Below are positions 25,294 through 34,004 of a stretch of 64,000 nt of DNA, piece after piece. Source of the DNA: DASUBV01 sp036501025. GTDB taxonomy: Bacteria; Actinomycetota; Actinomycetes; Streptosporangiales; Streptosporangiaceae. The stretch is from assembly GCA_036501025.1 (NCBI GenBank), contig DASYBB010000243.1:5543-69542 (forward strand), written 5' to 3'. Below the pieces are notes generated by a model. The model made no database searches. It was not told where the DNA came from and was given only the letters and a program-made list of their open reading frames with translations. Positions within the stretch are counted from its first letter, which is position 1; each line of letters begins with the position of its first letter. The position numbers and the translations under genes are program-made.

Positions 25294-26346
25294 TCAGCGC
25301 ACCAGCCGGGCCCCGATCACTGCGGCCACCTGCTCTGGCACCTCGACCGGCATGCCGTGCGCGGCGTCGGCCAGGACGACTTCCTCCGCGACACCGCCGC
25401 CCGCCCGGTAGGCGTCGAGCACCGCCCGCGTCTGCTCCTCCATCGGCTGCGGCGGCAGCACGTCGTCGCCCGGCCACCCCGGCACCGCCCCGAGCTGGCC
25501 GAGGTAGCCCAGGTCGAACATGGAGGTGTCTGACACCACCTGGTCCTGGCCGCCGCGCAGCCAGGTCACCGGCGGCTTGCGGGCCAGGCCGGCGAACGCC
25601 GAGGCGTTGTACCACCGCGGCGACATGGAGTTGAGGACGCCGCGGGCCCCCGGCGCCACGCCGGGCCAGTTCGTCGAGGCGGTCGCGTCACCCGGGCTGA
25701 AGTCGTCGCCGGTCCGGGTGCGCAGCACCTCGTCGAGCAGGAACTCCTCGTCGACGTGGGCGGCGTTGCCGCGCGGCCCGAAGAACTGCCGCATGGTCAG
25801 CCGCGGGCTGGTCTGCGGCTCGTCCTCCGACCGGTCGCCCGCGGCGAAACGCTGGTATACCCCCGGCGCGGCCGTCCCCCCGCCGGTCGCCGCGAAGTCG
25901 GCGAAGCAGGCCGTGCCGCCGGCGCCCTTCGTCCCGCCGAACCCGTACGGCGACAGCGGCGCCACCATCGTCAGCGAGGCCAGGTCAGCCGGATAGGCCA
26001 GCGCGTACTGCCACAGGACGCCGCCGCCCATCGACCACCCCGCCGCATTGACCGACGCGCGGTCGGCCAGGCCCAGCGTGACCAGCAGCGACCGCAGGTC
26101 CTCGGCCATATCGCCGAGCCCCCGCGTGGCGTCTACCGGCCGTCCCTCGGTGCGCCCGAAGCCCCGCAGGTCCGGCGCGATGACCCGCACATCGCCGGGC
26201 AGCCGTGCGGCGACGTACCGCCACCACCCGCCCGAGACCATGTTCCCGTGCACCAGCAGCAGCGGCACCCCGTCCGCCGGCCCGCCCGTCCATACATGCA
26301 TCTCAAGCCGGTCCGTCGTCACCGTCGACGAAGCAAGATCACCCAT
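25294..26346 (-). CDS. alpha/beta hydrolase
   Basis: The 350-residue hydrolase has the oxyanion-hole motif LLLVHGNMVSGGWW near residue 30, the nucleophile elbow AAGWSMGGGVLWQYA (Ser in GWSMGG), an acid in GGQDQVVSDTSMF and a His in LADAAHGMPVEVPEQVA. A long cap insertion (about residues 150-260) separates core strands. The ATG at 26346 gives a normal hydrolase N-terminus; an upstream in-frame start adds 48 unlikely residues. The substrate is unknown. Confidence 0.88.
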   Translation of the reverse strand: MGDLASSTVTTDRLEMHVWTGGPADGVPLLLVHGNMVSGGWWRYVAARLPGDVRVIAPDLRGFGRTEGRPVDATRGLGDMAEDLRSLLVTLGLADRASVNAAGWSMGGGVLWQYALAYPADLASLTMVAPLSPYGFGGTKGAGGTACFADFAATGGGTAAPGVYQRFAAGDRSEDEPQTSPRLTMRQFFGPRGNAAHVDEEFLLDEVLRTRTGDDFSPGDATASTNWPGVAPGARGVLNSMSPRWYNASAFAGLARKPPVTWLRGGQDQVVSDTSMFDLGYLGQLGAVPGWPGDDVLPPQPMEEQTRAVLDAYRAGGGVAEEVVLADAAHGMPVEVPEQVAAVIGARLVR

Positions 26347-26709
26347 CCCGCGAGTCAACCAGCCCGCCGTGCCCGGCAGCAGGAAATCCCCAGCAAACGT
26401 CCGCAAACACCTGAACCCGCCTAGCCCGCGAGCAGCAGGCGCCTCAATGAAGCAGGCGTTGCAGCGGCCGACCGGGCCGCCTGCCCGCAATGGCGGCCCG
26501 TCACGGGGCCCGCCGCGGCCTGAAGGCGGCCATCAGTCCCTCGACAACGACATGAACGTACATTCGCTGTTGCTCTAGCAGCAGCAACGTTACGCCCATG
26601 TCGTATGCGCGCGCCGCCGGTCGCTGGTGGCTAGTCGCATCGGTCACAGCGGCCCTGGCGGCCCCTCCAGCCCCTGACGGATCCCGCGCTTGGGCGGCCT
26701 TAGGGCCCG
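26347..26709. other. 363-base intergenic region, no gene seen
   Basis: No reading frame here shows protein-like sequence. The region holds the promoter of the hydrolase and, in its middle, a large imperfect hairpin (26548-26603). It also lies downstream of the AHSA1-like gene, which reads in the same direction, so a terminator is expected. Confidence 0.55.
26548..26603. repeat. large imperfect inverted repeat
   Basis: Outer arms CGACATG/CATGTCG, then AACGT/ACGTT, then GCTGTTGCT against AGCAGCAGC around a CT centre, form a nested imperfect palindrome of 56 bases. It could fold into a long hairpin acting as a terminator, or be the relic of a small mobile element. No flanking target duplication was found. 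Confidence 0.5.
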
Positions 26710-27177
26710 CTAGCTCTGGGTGGCTTCCTCGACCAGGCGGGCCAGGTGGTCCAGGGCCATCCGGGTGCCGGCCTCGTTGTCGGCGGGCGGGATGCGGTCG
26801 GGGACCTGCTCGTGCAGGACGGTCACGTCGGTCCCGCCGCCGGCGTCGGCCAGGGTGGTCGTCATCGTCATCTCGCCGGCCAGGCCGGGGTCGGCCGACT
26901 CGAACTCGAACACCTCGGTCACCTGCTCGTCGGGCACCAGGCGGGTGAAGCGGCCGTGGTAGGTGTCGGTGCGGGCGGCCGACTTGCCGGTGCCGGTCGG
27001 CGCGTCGTAGGTGAGCGACACCCGGAACGAGCCGCCCTCGCGGGCGTCGAACTCGTGGACCTGGCTGCTCATGCCGTCGGGCACCCGCCACTGCTGGATC
27101 GCGCCGGCGTCGAGCAGCGCCCGGTAGACCGCCGGGCGCGGGGCGCGGACGTGGCGAGTGACGCGGGTCGAGTACAT
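26710..27177 (-). CDS. AHSA1/SRPBCC-family protein
   Basis: The 155-residue START-like protein matches the activator-of-Hsp90-ATPase homologue (AHSA1) group common in bacteria: VTRHVRAPRPAVYRALLDAGAIQQWRVPDG at the N-terminus, FREGGSFR-type turn seen as DAREGGSFRVSLTY, and a C-terminal helix MALDHLARLVEEAT. These proteins bind small hydrophobic ligands; no enzyme activity can be assigned. The gene stands alone on the minus strand and diverges from the acyl-CoA operon. Confidence 0.9.
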   Translation of the reverse strand: MYSTRVTRHVRAPRPAVYRALLDAGAIQQWRVPDGMSSQVHEFDAREGGSFRVSLTYDAPTGTGKSAARTDTYHGRFTRLVPDEQVTEVFEFESADPGLAGEMTMTTTLADAGGGTDVTVLHEQVPDRIPPADNEAGTRMALDHLARLVEEATQS

Positions 27178-27280
27178 CTGCCCAGCCTAGGACGGGGCCG
27201 CCGGCGGGCACGCCGCGGCGCGCGGGCCGCGGCCGCCGGCAGTAACTACCCTGCATTTCCCGCTATCTGGCACTTTGATC

Positions 27281-27310
27281 TTGACAGCGCCGGTACGGCC
27301 GAGTTTCTAT
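27281..27310 (+). promoter_or_regulatory. probable sigma-70-type promoter of the acyl-CoA operon
   Basis: TTGACA (27281-27286) is followed after 17 bases by TTTCTAT. The stretch 27241-27360 is clearly richer in A/T than its surroundings. It lies just upstream of two palindromes and of the acyl-CoA dehydrogenase start at 27388. Confidence 0.5.
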
Positions 27311-27318
27311 CGATCTTG

Positions 27319-27351
27319 GAATCAGATTCTAATTATCAGAACGCGATTCTG
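27319..27351. promoter_or_regulatory. paired operator-like palindromes
   Basis: Two inverted repeats sit side by side: GAATC-A-GATTC (27319-27329) and CAGAA-CGCGA-TTCTG (27337-27351). Both share the GATTCT/AGAA(T/C) half-site, as expected for two copies of a TetR-type operator between the promoter and the first gene. No TetR gene is adjacent, so the regulator would act from elsewhere. Confidence 0.55.
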
Positions 27352-27387
27352 TTCAGCCGGCTCATCGGAGAGCGCGGGAGGGTCGCC

Positions 27388-28608
27388 ATGGAAATCGATC
27401 TCGGCCCCGAGATCGCGCAGTTCCGCGCGGAGCTGCGCGCCTGGATCGCCGCCGAGGCGCCCGGCGAGCTGTCCGGCCTGGCCGACTGGAACATGCACGT
27501 CGCGACCGGCGGCAACCTCAGCGCGGAGCTGCAGGCGGCGACCGGCCACCCCGCGTACCGCGCGTGGGAGGCCAAGCTGCTGGACCGCCGCCTGATCTGC
27601 GCGGGCTGGCCGGAGGAGTACGGCGGCGGCGGCCTGGACCCGGTCCGCCAGACCGTGGTCAAGCAGGAGTTCTTCCGGGCCGGGGTGCCGGCCGTGACCC
27701 GCGGCGGCGGCGAGAGCCTCGTCGGCCCGTCGGTCATCGCGCACGGCACACCGGAGCAGAAGGCGTACTTCCTGCCGAGGATCCTGTCCGGGGAGCACCG
27801 CTACTGCCAGGGCTTCTCCGAGCCCGGCGCCGGCTCGGACCTGGCCGGCCTGCAGACCCGGGGCGTGATCGACGGCGACGAGGTCGTCATCACCGGCCAG
27901 AAGGTGTGGACCTCGGGCGCGGCCCGGGCCAACATGATCTTCATCCTGGTCCGGACCGACCCGGCCGTGCCCAAGCACAACGGCATCTCCTACGTCCTGC
28001 TCGACTTCTCCGGCCCGGGCGTGGAGTACCGGCCGATCAAGCAGATGACCGGCGCGGCCGAGTTCGCCGAGGACTTCTTCGACGGCGCGCGGGCCCCGCT
28101 GTTCAACGTCATCGGCGGGCTGAACAACGGGTGGCGGGTCGCGATGACCACCCTCGGCTACGAACGCGGCAGCCGGGCGACGACCGGCTACCTGGGGTTC
28201 GAGCGCGAGTTCTGGGCACTGGCCGAGACCGCCCGCAAGACCGGCGCCAGCGCCGACCCGCTGGTCCGCCAGCAGCTGGCCTGGGCCTACACCCAGGTCT
28301 CGCTGATGAAGTTCAGCGGCCTGCGGACGCTGGCCCGGCTGGCCGCGGGCCAGGCGCCCGGCCCCGAGGCCTCCATCGACAAGCTGTTCTGGAGCGAGTA
28401 CTTCAAGCGCCTCGGCGAGGTCGCGGCGGGCATCGAGGGCAGCCAGACGCTCATCCGGCCCGCGGGCGACGGCTACCCGCTCACCCTCTGGCAGGACAAC
28501 TTCCTGGCCGGCCGCCCGGCCAGCATCTACGCCGGGTCCAACGAGATCCAGCGGAACATCATCGGCGAGCGCGTCCTCGGCCTGCCCAAGGAGCCGCGCG
28601 TTATCTAG
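27388..28608 (+). CDS. acyl-CoA dehydrogenase (FadE type)
   Basis: The 406-residue flavoenzyme begins at an ATG behind GGGAGGG. It shows EEYGGGGLDPVRQ, the FAD/substrate segment YCQGFSEPGAGSDLAGLQTRG, GQKVWTSGAARANM, and a C-terminal YAGSNEIQRNIIGERVLGLP. The catalytic loop position carries AGSNEIQ rather than a clear Glu, as in one partner of the heteromeric (alpha2beta2) FadE pairs of actinobacteria. With the second dehydrogenase at 30861 it may form such a heteromer, oxidising an acyl-CoA with a bulky chain or ring. It is the first gene of a four-gene operon. Confidence 0.94.
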   Translation: MEIDLGPEIAQFRAELRAWIAAEAPGELSGLADWNMHVATGGNLSAELQAATGHPAYRAWEAKLLDRRLICAGWPEEYGGGGLDPVRQTVVKQEFFRAGVPAVTRGGGESLVGPSVIAHGTPEQKAYFLPRILSGEHRYCQGFSEPGAGSDLAGLQTRGVIDGDEVVITGQKVWTSGAARANMIFILVRTDPAVPKHNGISYVLLDFSGPGVEYRPIKQMTGAAEFAEDFFDGARAPLFNVIGGLNNGWRVAMTTLGYERGSRATTGYLGFEREFWALAETARKTGASADPLVRQQLAWAYTQVSLMKFSGLRTLARLAAGQAPGPEASIDKLFWSEYFKRLGEVAAGIEGSQTLIRPAGDGYPLTLWQDNFLAGRPASIYAGSNEIQRNIIGERVLGLPKEPRVI

Positions 28609-28634
28609 CAGACGACCCCCGGGAGCGCCCTGAC

Positions 28635-30845
28635 ATGACGACGACCGAGATCCCCGCCGCCGGCGGGCCGTCCGGCCTGCACACCGCCAACCGCCGCGCG
28701 CTGCGCGACCTGGTCAACCCGGCCCGGCTGCGCGAGTTCTTCGCGCCGCAGTCCATCGCCATGGTCGGCGCGTCCGACAACTCCGGCTGGGCCCGCTTCA
28801 TCGTCACCGGCGCGGACCTGATGGGCTTCACCGGCCCGCTGATCCCGGTCCACCCCAGGGCCCAGACGGCGTTCGGCAAGCCGGTCGTGCCGAGCCTGCG
28901 CGCGCTCGACGCACCCGTCGACATGGCCTTCATCCTGGCCCCCATCCAGGCCGTCGAGAGCGTGCTGGACGACATGGGAGCCGCTGGCATACGAAACGGG
29001 GTCGTCCTGGCCGCGGGCTACCGGGAGGTGGGCGAGGAGGGCAGGGCTCTTGAGGACGCCATGGTGGCCAAGGCGCTGGAGCACGGCATCGTGCTGCTCG
29101 GCCCCAACTGCCTGGGCTTCCTCAACGCGCAGTCGAAGTCGCCGGTGTTCGCCCTCGGCATCCCGCCGCCGCTGACGGCCGGCCCGGTCGGCATCGCGCT
29201 GCAGAGCGGCGCGCTGGCCACCGCGGTCCTGTCGGTGGCCCGGGCGCAGGGCATCGGCGTCACGACGCTCACGACCATGGGCAACGAGGCCATGATCTCG
29301 ACCATCGACATGGTCGACTACCTGGCCGAGGACGAGGACACCAAGGTCATCTGCCTGTTCCTGGAGGAGATCAGCGACCCGGTCAAGTTCGCCGCCGCCG
29401 CGCAGAAGGCGGACCGGGCGGGCAAGCCGATCGTCGCGGTCAAGGTCGGGTCGAGCCCCATCGGGCAGGCCGCCGCGCTGGCCCACACCGGGTCGGTGGC
29501 CGGCGACGACGCCGTCGTCGACGCCGTCCTCAAGCAGCTCAACGTCATCCGGGTCAACGGCATCGAGGAGCTGCTGAGCACCGGCGCGCTGCTGGCCTAC
29601 AACCGGTGGCCGGCCGGCCGCCGCGTCGGCATCGTCACCGCGTCGGGCGGGGCGTGCGACATCATCTGCGACGCCGGCAGCGCGCAGGGGCTGGAGGTGC
29701 CGGACTTCGCCCCCGAGACGGTGGCCGCCATCGAGCCGCTGCTCCCGCCGTTCGCGACCGCGCACAACCCGCTGGACGTGACCGGCTACGGGCTGGCCAA
29801 CGCGCCGACCGGGATGCTCACCTCGATGGACTACGCGCTCGAGGCCGCCATCGCCGACCCGGGCCTGGACTTCATCCTGTTCGGCGGCATCTACCTGCCC
29901 GACGCGGCCCCGCCCGAGCCCATGGCGACCATGATGGACGGCCGCCTGGACTGGATCACCGAGAAGATGGCCTCGGCCCGGATCCCGGTCATCCCGCTCG
30001 GCATGGCGGGCGTCGACCTCAGCGCCTACTCGCGGGACGTGCTCACCCCGCGCGGCATCTACATGGTGCCCGGCCTCAACCACGGCGTCGGCGCCCTCGG
30101 CAACGCGCTGCGGTGGCTGGAGCGCCGCGGCCAGGTCCGGGCCGTCCAGGCGGCGGCGCCCGCGACCCGGGCCGTGACGACCTCGGGGCCGTGGTCGGAG
30201 GCCCAGGCCCGGGACCTGCTCAGCTCCGCGGGCGTCCCGGTCGTGCCGGGCGAGCTGGTCAACTCGGCCGACGAGGCCGCGGCCGCCGCCGCGCGCCTGG
30301 GCCTGCCCGTCGTGCTGAAGATCTGCTCGGCGCAGATCACTCACAAGTCTGACATCGGCGGCGTGGCCCTGGGGCTGGACTCCGAGGCCGCGGTCCGGGC
30401 CGCCTACGACCGGGTCCGGGCCGCGGGCGACGGCGTGACCGGCGCGGTGATCGAGGGCGTGCTGGTCCTCCCAATGCGGTCGGGCGGTGTCGAGCTGCTG
30501 GCCGGGGTCACGGTCGACCCGACGTTCGGCCCGGTGCTGGCCGTCGGCCTGGGCGGCGTGTGGGTCGAGATCCTCGCCGACACCAGCCTGCGGCCGCTGC
30601 CGGTCGACGCCGCCGAGGTCCGGCGGATGCTCGGCGACCTGCGCGGCCTGCCGCTGCTGCAGGGCGCCCGCGGCACCGCGCCCGCCGACCTGGACGCGGT
30701 CGCCGCGGCCATCGCCGCCATCGGCGACACGGCCCTGTCACTCGGCGGCGCGCTGGGCGCGCTGGAAGTCAACCCGCTGTGGGTCAACGGAGATCAGGTC
30801 GAGGCCCTGGACGTCCTCGTCGTCACGGAGCCGGAAATCGGCTGA
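28635..30845 (+). CDS. NDP-forming acyl-CoA ligase (acetate-CoA ligase family)
   Basis: The 736-residue single-chain enzyme has a CoA-binding domain (FAPQSIAMVGASDNSGWARF), ligase-CoA domains with GPNCLGFLN and ALQSGALATAVLS, the phospho-His motif AALAHTGSVAGDDAV, and a C-terminal ATP-grasp part (VVLKICSAQITHKSDIGGVALGL, EVNPLWVNGDQV). It would activate an organic acid with CoA and a nucleoside triphosphate, giving NDP and phosphate. It lies between two acyl-CoA dehydrogenase genes, with 26 and 15 base gaps, so it probably supplies their substrate. The true acid is unknown. Confidence 0.93.
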   Translation: MTTTEIPAAGGPSGLHTANRRALRDLVNPARLREFFAPQSIAMVGASDNSGWARFIVTGADLMGFTGPLIPVHPRAQTAFGKPVVPSLRALDAPVDMAFILAPIQAVESVLDDMGAAGIRNGVVLAAGYREVGEEGRALEDAMVAKALEHGIVLLGPNCLGFLNAQSKSPVFALGIPPPLTAGPVGIALQSGALATAVLSVARAQGIGVTTLTTMGNEAMISTIDMVDYLAEDEDTKVICLFLEEISDPVKFAAAAQKADRAGKPIVAVKVGSSPIGQAAALAHTGSVAGDDAVVDAVLKQLNVIRVNGIEELLSTGALLAYNRWPAGRRVGIVTASGGACDIICDAGSAQGLEVPDFAPETVAAIEPLLPPFATAHNPLDVTGYGLANAPTGMLTSMDYALEAAIADPGLDFILFGGIYLPDAAPPEPMATMMDGRLDWITEKMASARIPVIPLGMAGVDLSAYSRDVLTPRGIYMVPGLNHGVGALGNALRWLERRGQVRAVQAAAPATRAVTTSGPWSEAQARDLLSSAGVPVVPGELVNSADEAAAAAARLGLPVVLKICSAQITHKSDIGGVALGLDSEAAVRAAYDRVRAAGDGVTGAVIEGVLVLPMRSGGVELLAGVTVDPTFGPVLAVGLGGVWVEILADTSLRPLPVDAAEVRRMLGDLRGLPLLQGARGTAPADLDAVAAAIAAIGDTALSLGGALGALEVNPLWVNGDQVEALDVLVVTEPEIG

Positions 30846-30860
30846 GGAACGGAGCGCACG

Positions 30861-31970
30861 ATGTTCGGTACCAGCGAAGAGCAGGAAGAACTACGCAGCT
30901 CAGTCAGGCGCTTCGTCACCGACCGGGCGCCCCTGGCCCGGGTCCGGGAGCTGATGGACGCCGGCGAGATCGACCGGGAGGTGTGGGCGCAGGCCGGCGC
31001 GCAGCTGGGCCTGCAGGGCATCGCCATCCCGGAGGAGTACGGCGGGTCGGGGTTCTCGTTCGCCGAGCAGGCCATCGTGCTGGAGGAGCTGGGCGCGGGC
31101 CTGTACGGCGGGCCCTACCTGGCCAGCGCCGTGCTCGCCGCGACCGCGCTGCTGGCCAGCCCGGACGAGGGCGCGCGGCAGCGGCTGCTGCCGGGGATCG
31201 CCTCGGGCGAGACCATCGCGGCGCTGGCCTTCACCGAGGACGACGGCTCGTGGGACCCGGCGGGCATCCGGCTGGCGGCGGCCAAGAGCGGCGACGGCTG
31301 GGTTCTGGACGGGCACAAGAACTTCGTGCTCGACGGGGCGAACGCCGGGCTGCTGCTGGTCGTGGCGGTGGCCGACGGCGGGCTGTCGCTGTTCGCGGTC
31401 GACGCCGCGGCCGACGGGCTGGCCGCGACCGCGCTGCCGACGCTGGACCAGACCCGCAGCCTGGCCCGGATCGAGTTCGCCGCGGTCCCGGCGGAGCTCA
31501 TCGGCTCGGCCGGCGACGGCGCGGCCATCATGAACCGGGTGCTCGACGTCGCCGCGATCGCGCTTTCCGCCGAGCAGCTGGGCGGCGCCCAGCGGGCGCT
31601 GGACATCACGGTGGACTACACCAAGACGCGGCATCAGTTCGGGCGGCCGATCGGGTCATTCCAGGCGCTGAAGCACCGGATGGCGGACCTGCTGATGGAG
31701 GTGGAGTCGCTGCGGTCGGCGGTGGCGTACGCGGCGTCGGCGGTGGCCGACGACTCCGACGAGGTCCCGGCCCTGGCGTCGCTGCTGAAGGCCTATGCGT
31801 CGGAGACCTATTTCCACGTGGCGGCGGAGATGATCCAGATGCACGGCGGGATCGGGTTCACCTGGGAGCACGACGCGCACTTGTTCTTCAAGCGGGCCAA
31901 GTCCAGCGAGCTGTTCCTGGGCGACGGGGCCTACCACCGCGAGCGCCTGGCCCAGCGGATCGGGCTGTAG
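30861..31970 (+). CDS. acyl-CoA dehydrogenase, second subunit type
   Basis: The 369-residue protein is shorter than the first dehydrogenase. It has TSEEQEELRSSVRRFV at the start, IPEEYGGSGFSFAEQAIVLEELG, TKTRHQFGRPIGSFQALKHRMADL, and IQMHGGIGFTWEHDAHLFFKRAK near the end, typical of FadE partners that keep the flavin and catalytic residues. Combined with the gene at 27388 it fits the heteromeric acyl-CoA dehydrogenase design known from actinobacterial sterol and side-chain degradation. The ATG follows a GGAACGGAG ribosome site. Confidence 0.92.
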   Translation: MFGTSEEQEELRSSVRRFVTDRAPLARVRELMDAGEIDREVWAQAGAQLGLQGIAIPEEYGGSGFSFAEQAIVLEELGAGLYGGPYLASAVLAATALLASPDEGARQRLLPGIASGETIAALAFTEDDGSWDPAGIRLAAAKSGDGWVLDGHKNFVLDGANAGLLLVVAVADGGLSLFAVDAAADGLAATALPTLDQTRSLARIEFAAVPAELIGSAGDGAAIMNRVLDVAAIALSAEQLGGAQRALDITVDYTKTRHQFGRPIGSFQALKHRMADLLMEVESLRSAVAYAASAVADDSDEVPALASLLKAYASETYFHVAAEMIQMHGGIGFTWEHDAHLFFKRAKSSELFLGDGAYHRERLAQRIGL

Positions 31971-32025
31971 CGGAAGCACCCCGTTACTCAACGTCTGGGC
32001 AGTACACGACAAGGGAGTCTGACCT

Positions 32026-32928
32026 ATGGGTAACAAGCTCGAGGGCCGCACCGCGATCGTGACCGGGGCCGGCCGCGGGATCGGGGCCAGCGTGGCACGG
32101 CTGTTCGCCAGCGAGGGCGCCAACGTCGTCGTCGCCGACCTCGGCGTGTCCGTGGACGGGAGCGGGCAGGACAACTCGCCCGCGGCGCAGGTGGTCGAGG
32201 AGATCACCAAGAACGGCGGCAAGGCCGTCGCCAACAACTCCGACGTGGCCGACTACGACGCGGCCGAGGGCCTGGTCCGCCAGGCCATCGACACCTTCGG
32301 GCGGCTGGACGTGCTGGTCAACGTGGCCGGCATCCTGCGCGACCGGATGGTCTTCAACATGACCGAGGAGGAGTGGGACGCGGTCGTGCGGGTGCACATG
32401 AAGGGCACCTTCAACACCGTCCGGCACGCCAGCTCGTACTGGCGCAGCGAGCGCAACGCCGAGGCGCACAACCGGATCATCAACTTCACCTCCGGGTCGG
32501 GCCTGCACGGCGCGCCGGGCCAGCCGAACTACGCGGCGGCGAAGATGGGCATCGTCGGCTTCACCTACTCGTGCGCGAACGCGCTGGGCCGGTACGGGGT
32601 GACCGCGAACGCCATCGGGCCGGCCGCGGCGACGCGGATGACGTCCTCGATCCCCGACGAGCGGCGCAGCGCCGCGCTGGAGGAGGAGAACAAGGAGATG
32701 TCGCCGGACAACGTCGCGCCGGCGGTGGCGTACCTGGCCAGCACGCGCTCGGACTGGTGCACGGGCCAGGTCATCCAGGCCCGCGGCTACACGATCGGGC
32801 TGTACAACATCCCGGCCATCATCCGCGAGGTCGAGTCGCCCGGGCCGTGGGACCTGGACACGGCGTTCAACATGATCGAGCGGTCCTTCACCCCGGCCGT
32901 GACCGGGAAGTCGCGCATGTTCGGGTAG
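32026..32928 (+). CDS. short-chain dehydrogenase/reductase
   Basis: The 300-residue SDR has the cofactor motif TGAGRGIGASVARLF, the NAG-type motif as VNVAGILRDRMV, catalytic Ser in NFTSGSGLHG and Y-x-x-x-K in NYAAAKMG. It resembles 3-hydroxyacyl-CoA or 17-beta-hydroxysteroid dehydrogenase-like enzymes used after acyl-CoA dehydrogenation, which suits its place as the last gene of the operon. The gap to the previous gene is 55 bases and holds an AAGGGAG ribosome site. The C-terminal 50 residues are an extension seen in this actinobacterial subgroup. Confidence 0.92.
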   Translation: MGNKLEGRTAIVTGAGRGIGASVARLFASEGANVVVADLGVSVDGSGQDNSPAAQVVEEITKNGGKAVANNSDVADYDAAEGLVRQAIDTFGRLDVLVNVAGILRDRMVFNMTEEEWDAVVRVHMKGTFNTVRHASSYWRSERNAEAHNRIINFTSGSGLHGAPGQPNYAAAKMGIVGFTYSCANALGRYGVTANAIGPAAATRMTSSIPDERRSAALEEENKEMSPDNVAPAVAYLASTRSDWCTGQVIQARGYTIGLYNIPAIIREVESPGPWDLDTAFNMIERSFTPAVTGKSRMFG

Positions 32929-32934
32929 CCCGGC

Positions 32935-33015
32935 CAGCAGAGAGCCCTGGGCGCCCAGCCGCGCCCAGAACGTCCGGCGGCGGGCCCGGCGGGGACCTGC
33001 CGCCGGACTCTGCTG
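32935..33015. terminator. nested inverted repeats, probable bidirectional terminator
   Basis: Between two convergent genes, an inner perfect 10-base repeat GTCCGGCGGC/GCCGCCGGAC (32972-33008) is enclosed by CAGCAGAG/CTCTGCTG (32935-32942 and 33008-33015). It is symmetrical and has no T-run, as is usual for hairpin terminators in very GC-rich actinomycetes. Confidence 0.6.
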
Positions 33016-33037
33016 CCCGGCGCCGCGCGCTGGCGCT

Positions 33038-33856
33038 TTACCGGAGCTTGCGGCCGACGCCGGCCAGGATCATCGAGGTGCCCTCGGCCGGGGTCCGCGC
33101 GGGGCGCTCGGCCCGCCAGAACGCGGCGTCCACCAGGCCCGGCGGCAGCAGTTCCAGGCCGTCGAACATGGCGGCGATCTCGTCCTTGCTGTGGGCGTAG
33201 ATCCGCGAGCCGTCCTGGGCGTTGTAGGCCCGGGCGAAGTCGTCGCCGGCCGGGCCGGGGGCGTAGCCGACCGAGATGGCGACGTAGGAGCCCGGGGCCA
33301 GGGCCTGCACCAGGGAGTGGGCGACGCCCTGGGCGGCGGGGGCGTCGAGGAAGTGCAGGATGCAGGCCAGGACGACGCAGGCGGGCTGGTCCAGGCGGAA
33401 CCCGGCGGCGCGGATCTCTTCCCCGGCGAGGATGGCCCGCGGGTCGCGGACATCGCCGGCCACCGCCACGACCTGCGGGCTGCCGCCGGCCAGCAGCGCC
33501 CGGGAGTGCTGGACCGCGACCGGGTCGAAGTCGACGTAGGCGACCACGGCGTCGGGGACCACCGACCGGGCCGCGTCGTGGGTGGCGAGCCACAGCGGCC
33601 GCGTGCCCGCGGCGTGGCCGGGGGAGGTGGGGAGGCCCGAGCCGATGTCGAGGAACTGCCGCACGCCCTGCCCGGCGGCGTAGCTGACGGCGCGGGTCTG
33701 GAACTGCTTGTTGTCCAGGGCCTGGTCGGCGATGTTGGGCCGGCGGGCCCGGACGGCATCGGCGGCGGCCCGGTCGGCCGGGTAGTTGTGCGTGCCGCCG
33801 AGCCAATAGTCATACATCCGGGCGTTGTTCGGCTTGCTCTCGTCGACGGGCGTCAT
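33038..33856 (-). CDS. DUF574-family SAM-dependent methyltransferase
   Basis: The 272-residue protein belongs to the actinobacterial Methyltransf_19/DUF574 group: N-terminal NNARMYDYWLGGTHNYPADR, RQFLDIGSGLPTSPG as the SAM motif, VVAYVDFDPVAVQHSRALL, and CVVLACILHFLDAP. These proteins are abundant in Streptomyces-like genomes and often sit near regulators; the substrate is unknown. The ATG at 33856 starts at the conserved N-terminus; a longer in-frame start at 33925 adds unconserved residues. Confidence 0.9.
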   Translation of the reverse strand: MTPVDESKPNNARMYDYWLGGTHNYPADRAAADAVRARRPNIADQALDNKQFQTRAVSYAAGQGVRQFLDIGSGLPTSPGHAAGTRPLWLATHDAARSVVPDAVVAYVDFDPVAVQHSRALLAGGSPQVVAVAGDVRDPRAILAGEEIRAAGFRLDQPACVVLACILHFLDAPAAQGVAHSLVQALAPGSYVAISVGYAPGPAGDDFARAYNAQDGSRIYAHSKDEIAAMFDGLELLPPGLVDAAFWRAERPARTPAEGTSMILAGVGRKLR

Positions 33857-34004
33857 CGCTGAGCTGCCTTCGCGGCCGGAACGCGGAGAGTGCCCACCAA
33901 GCGACTTTAGCCCAGCCCGTCCCATGAGGTGATCTTGGCCGGGGGGCCACGATCCTGGGCCTGATTAACCTGGAGGTCCATCGTTACGCTAGGACGGGGT
34001 GGTC

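Noticed and set aside
27564..28634. Upstream extension of the acyl-CoA ligase frame through the first dehydrogenase gene
   Set aside because: The added 357 residues are an alternate-frame reading of the dehydrogenase; the ligase starts at the ATG at 28635.
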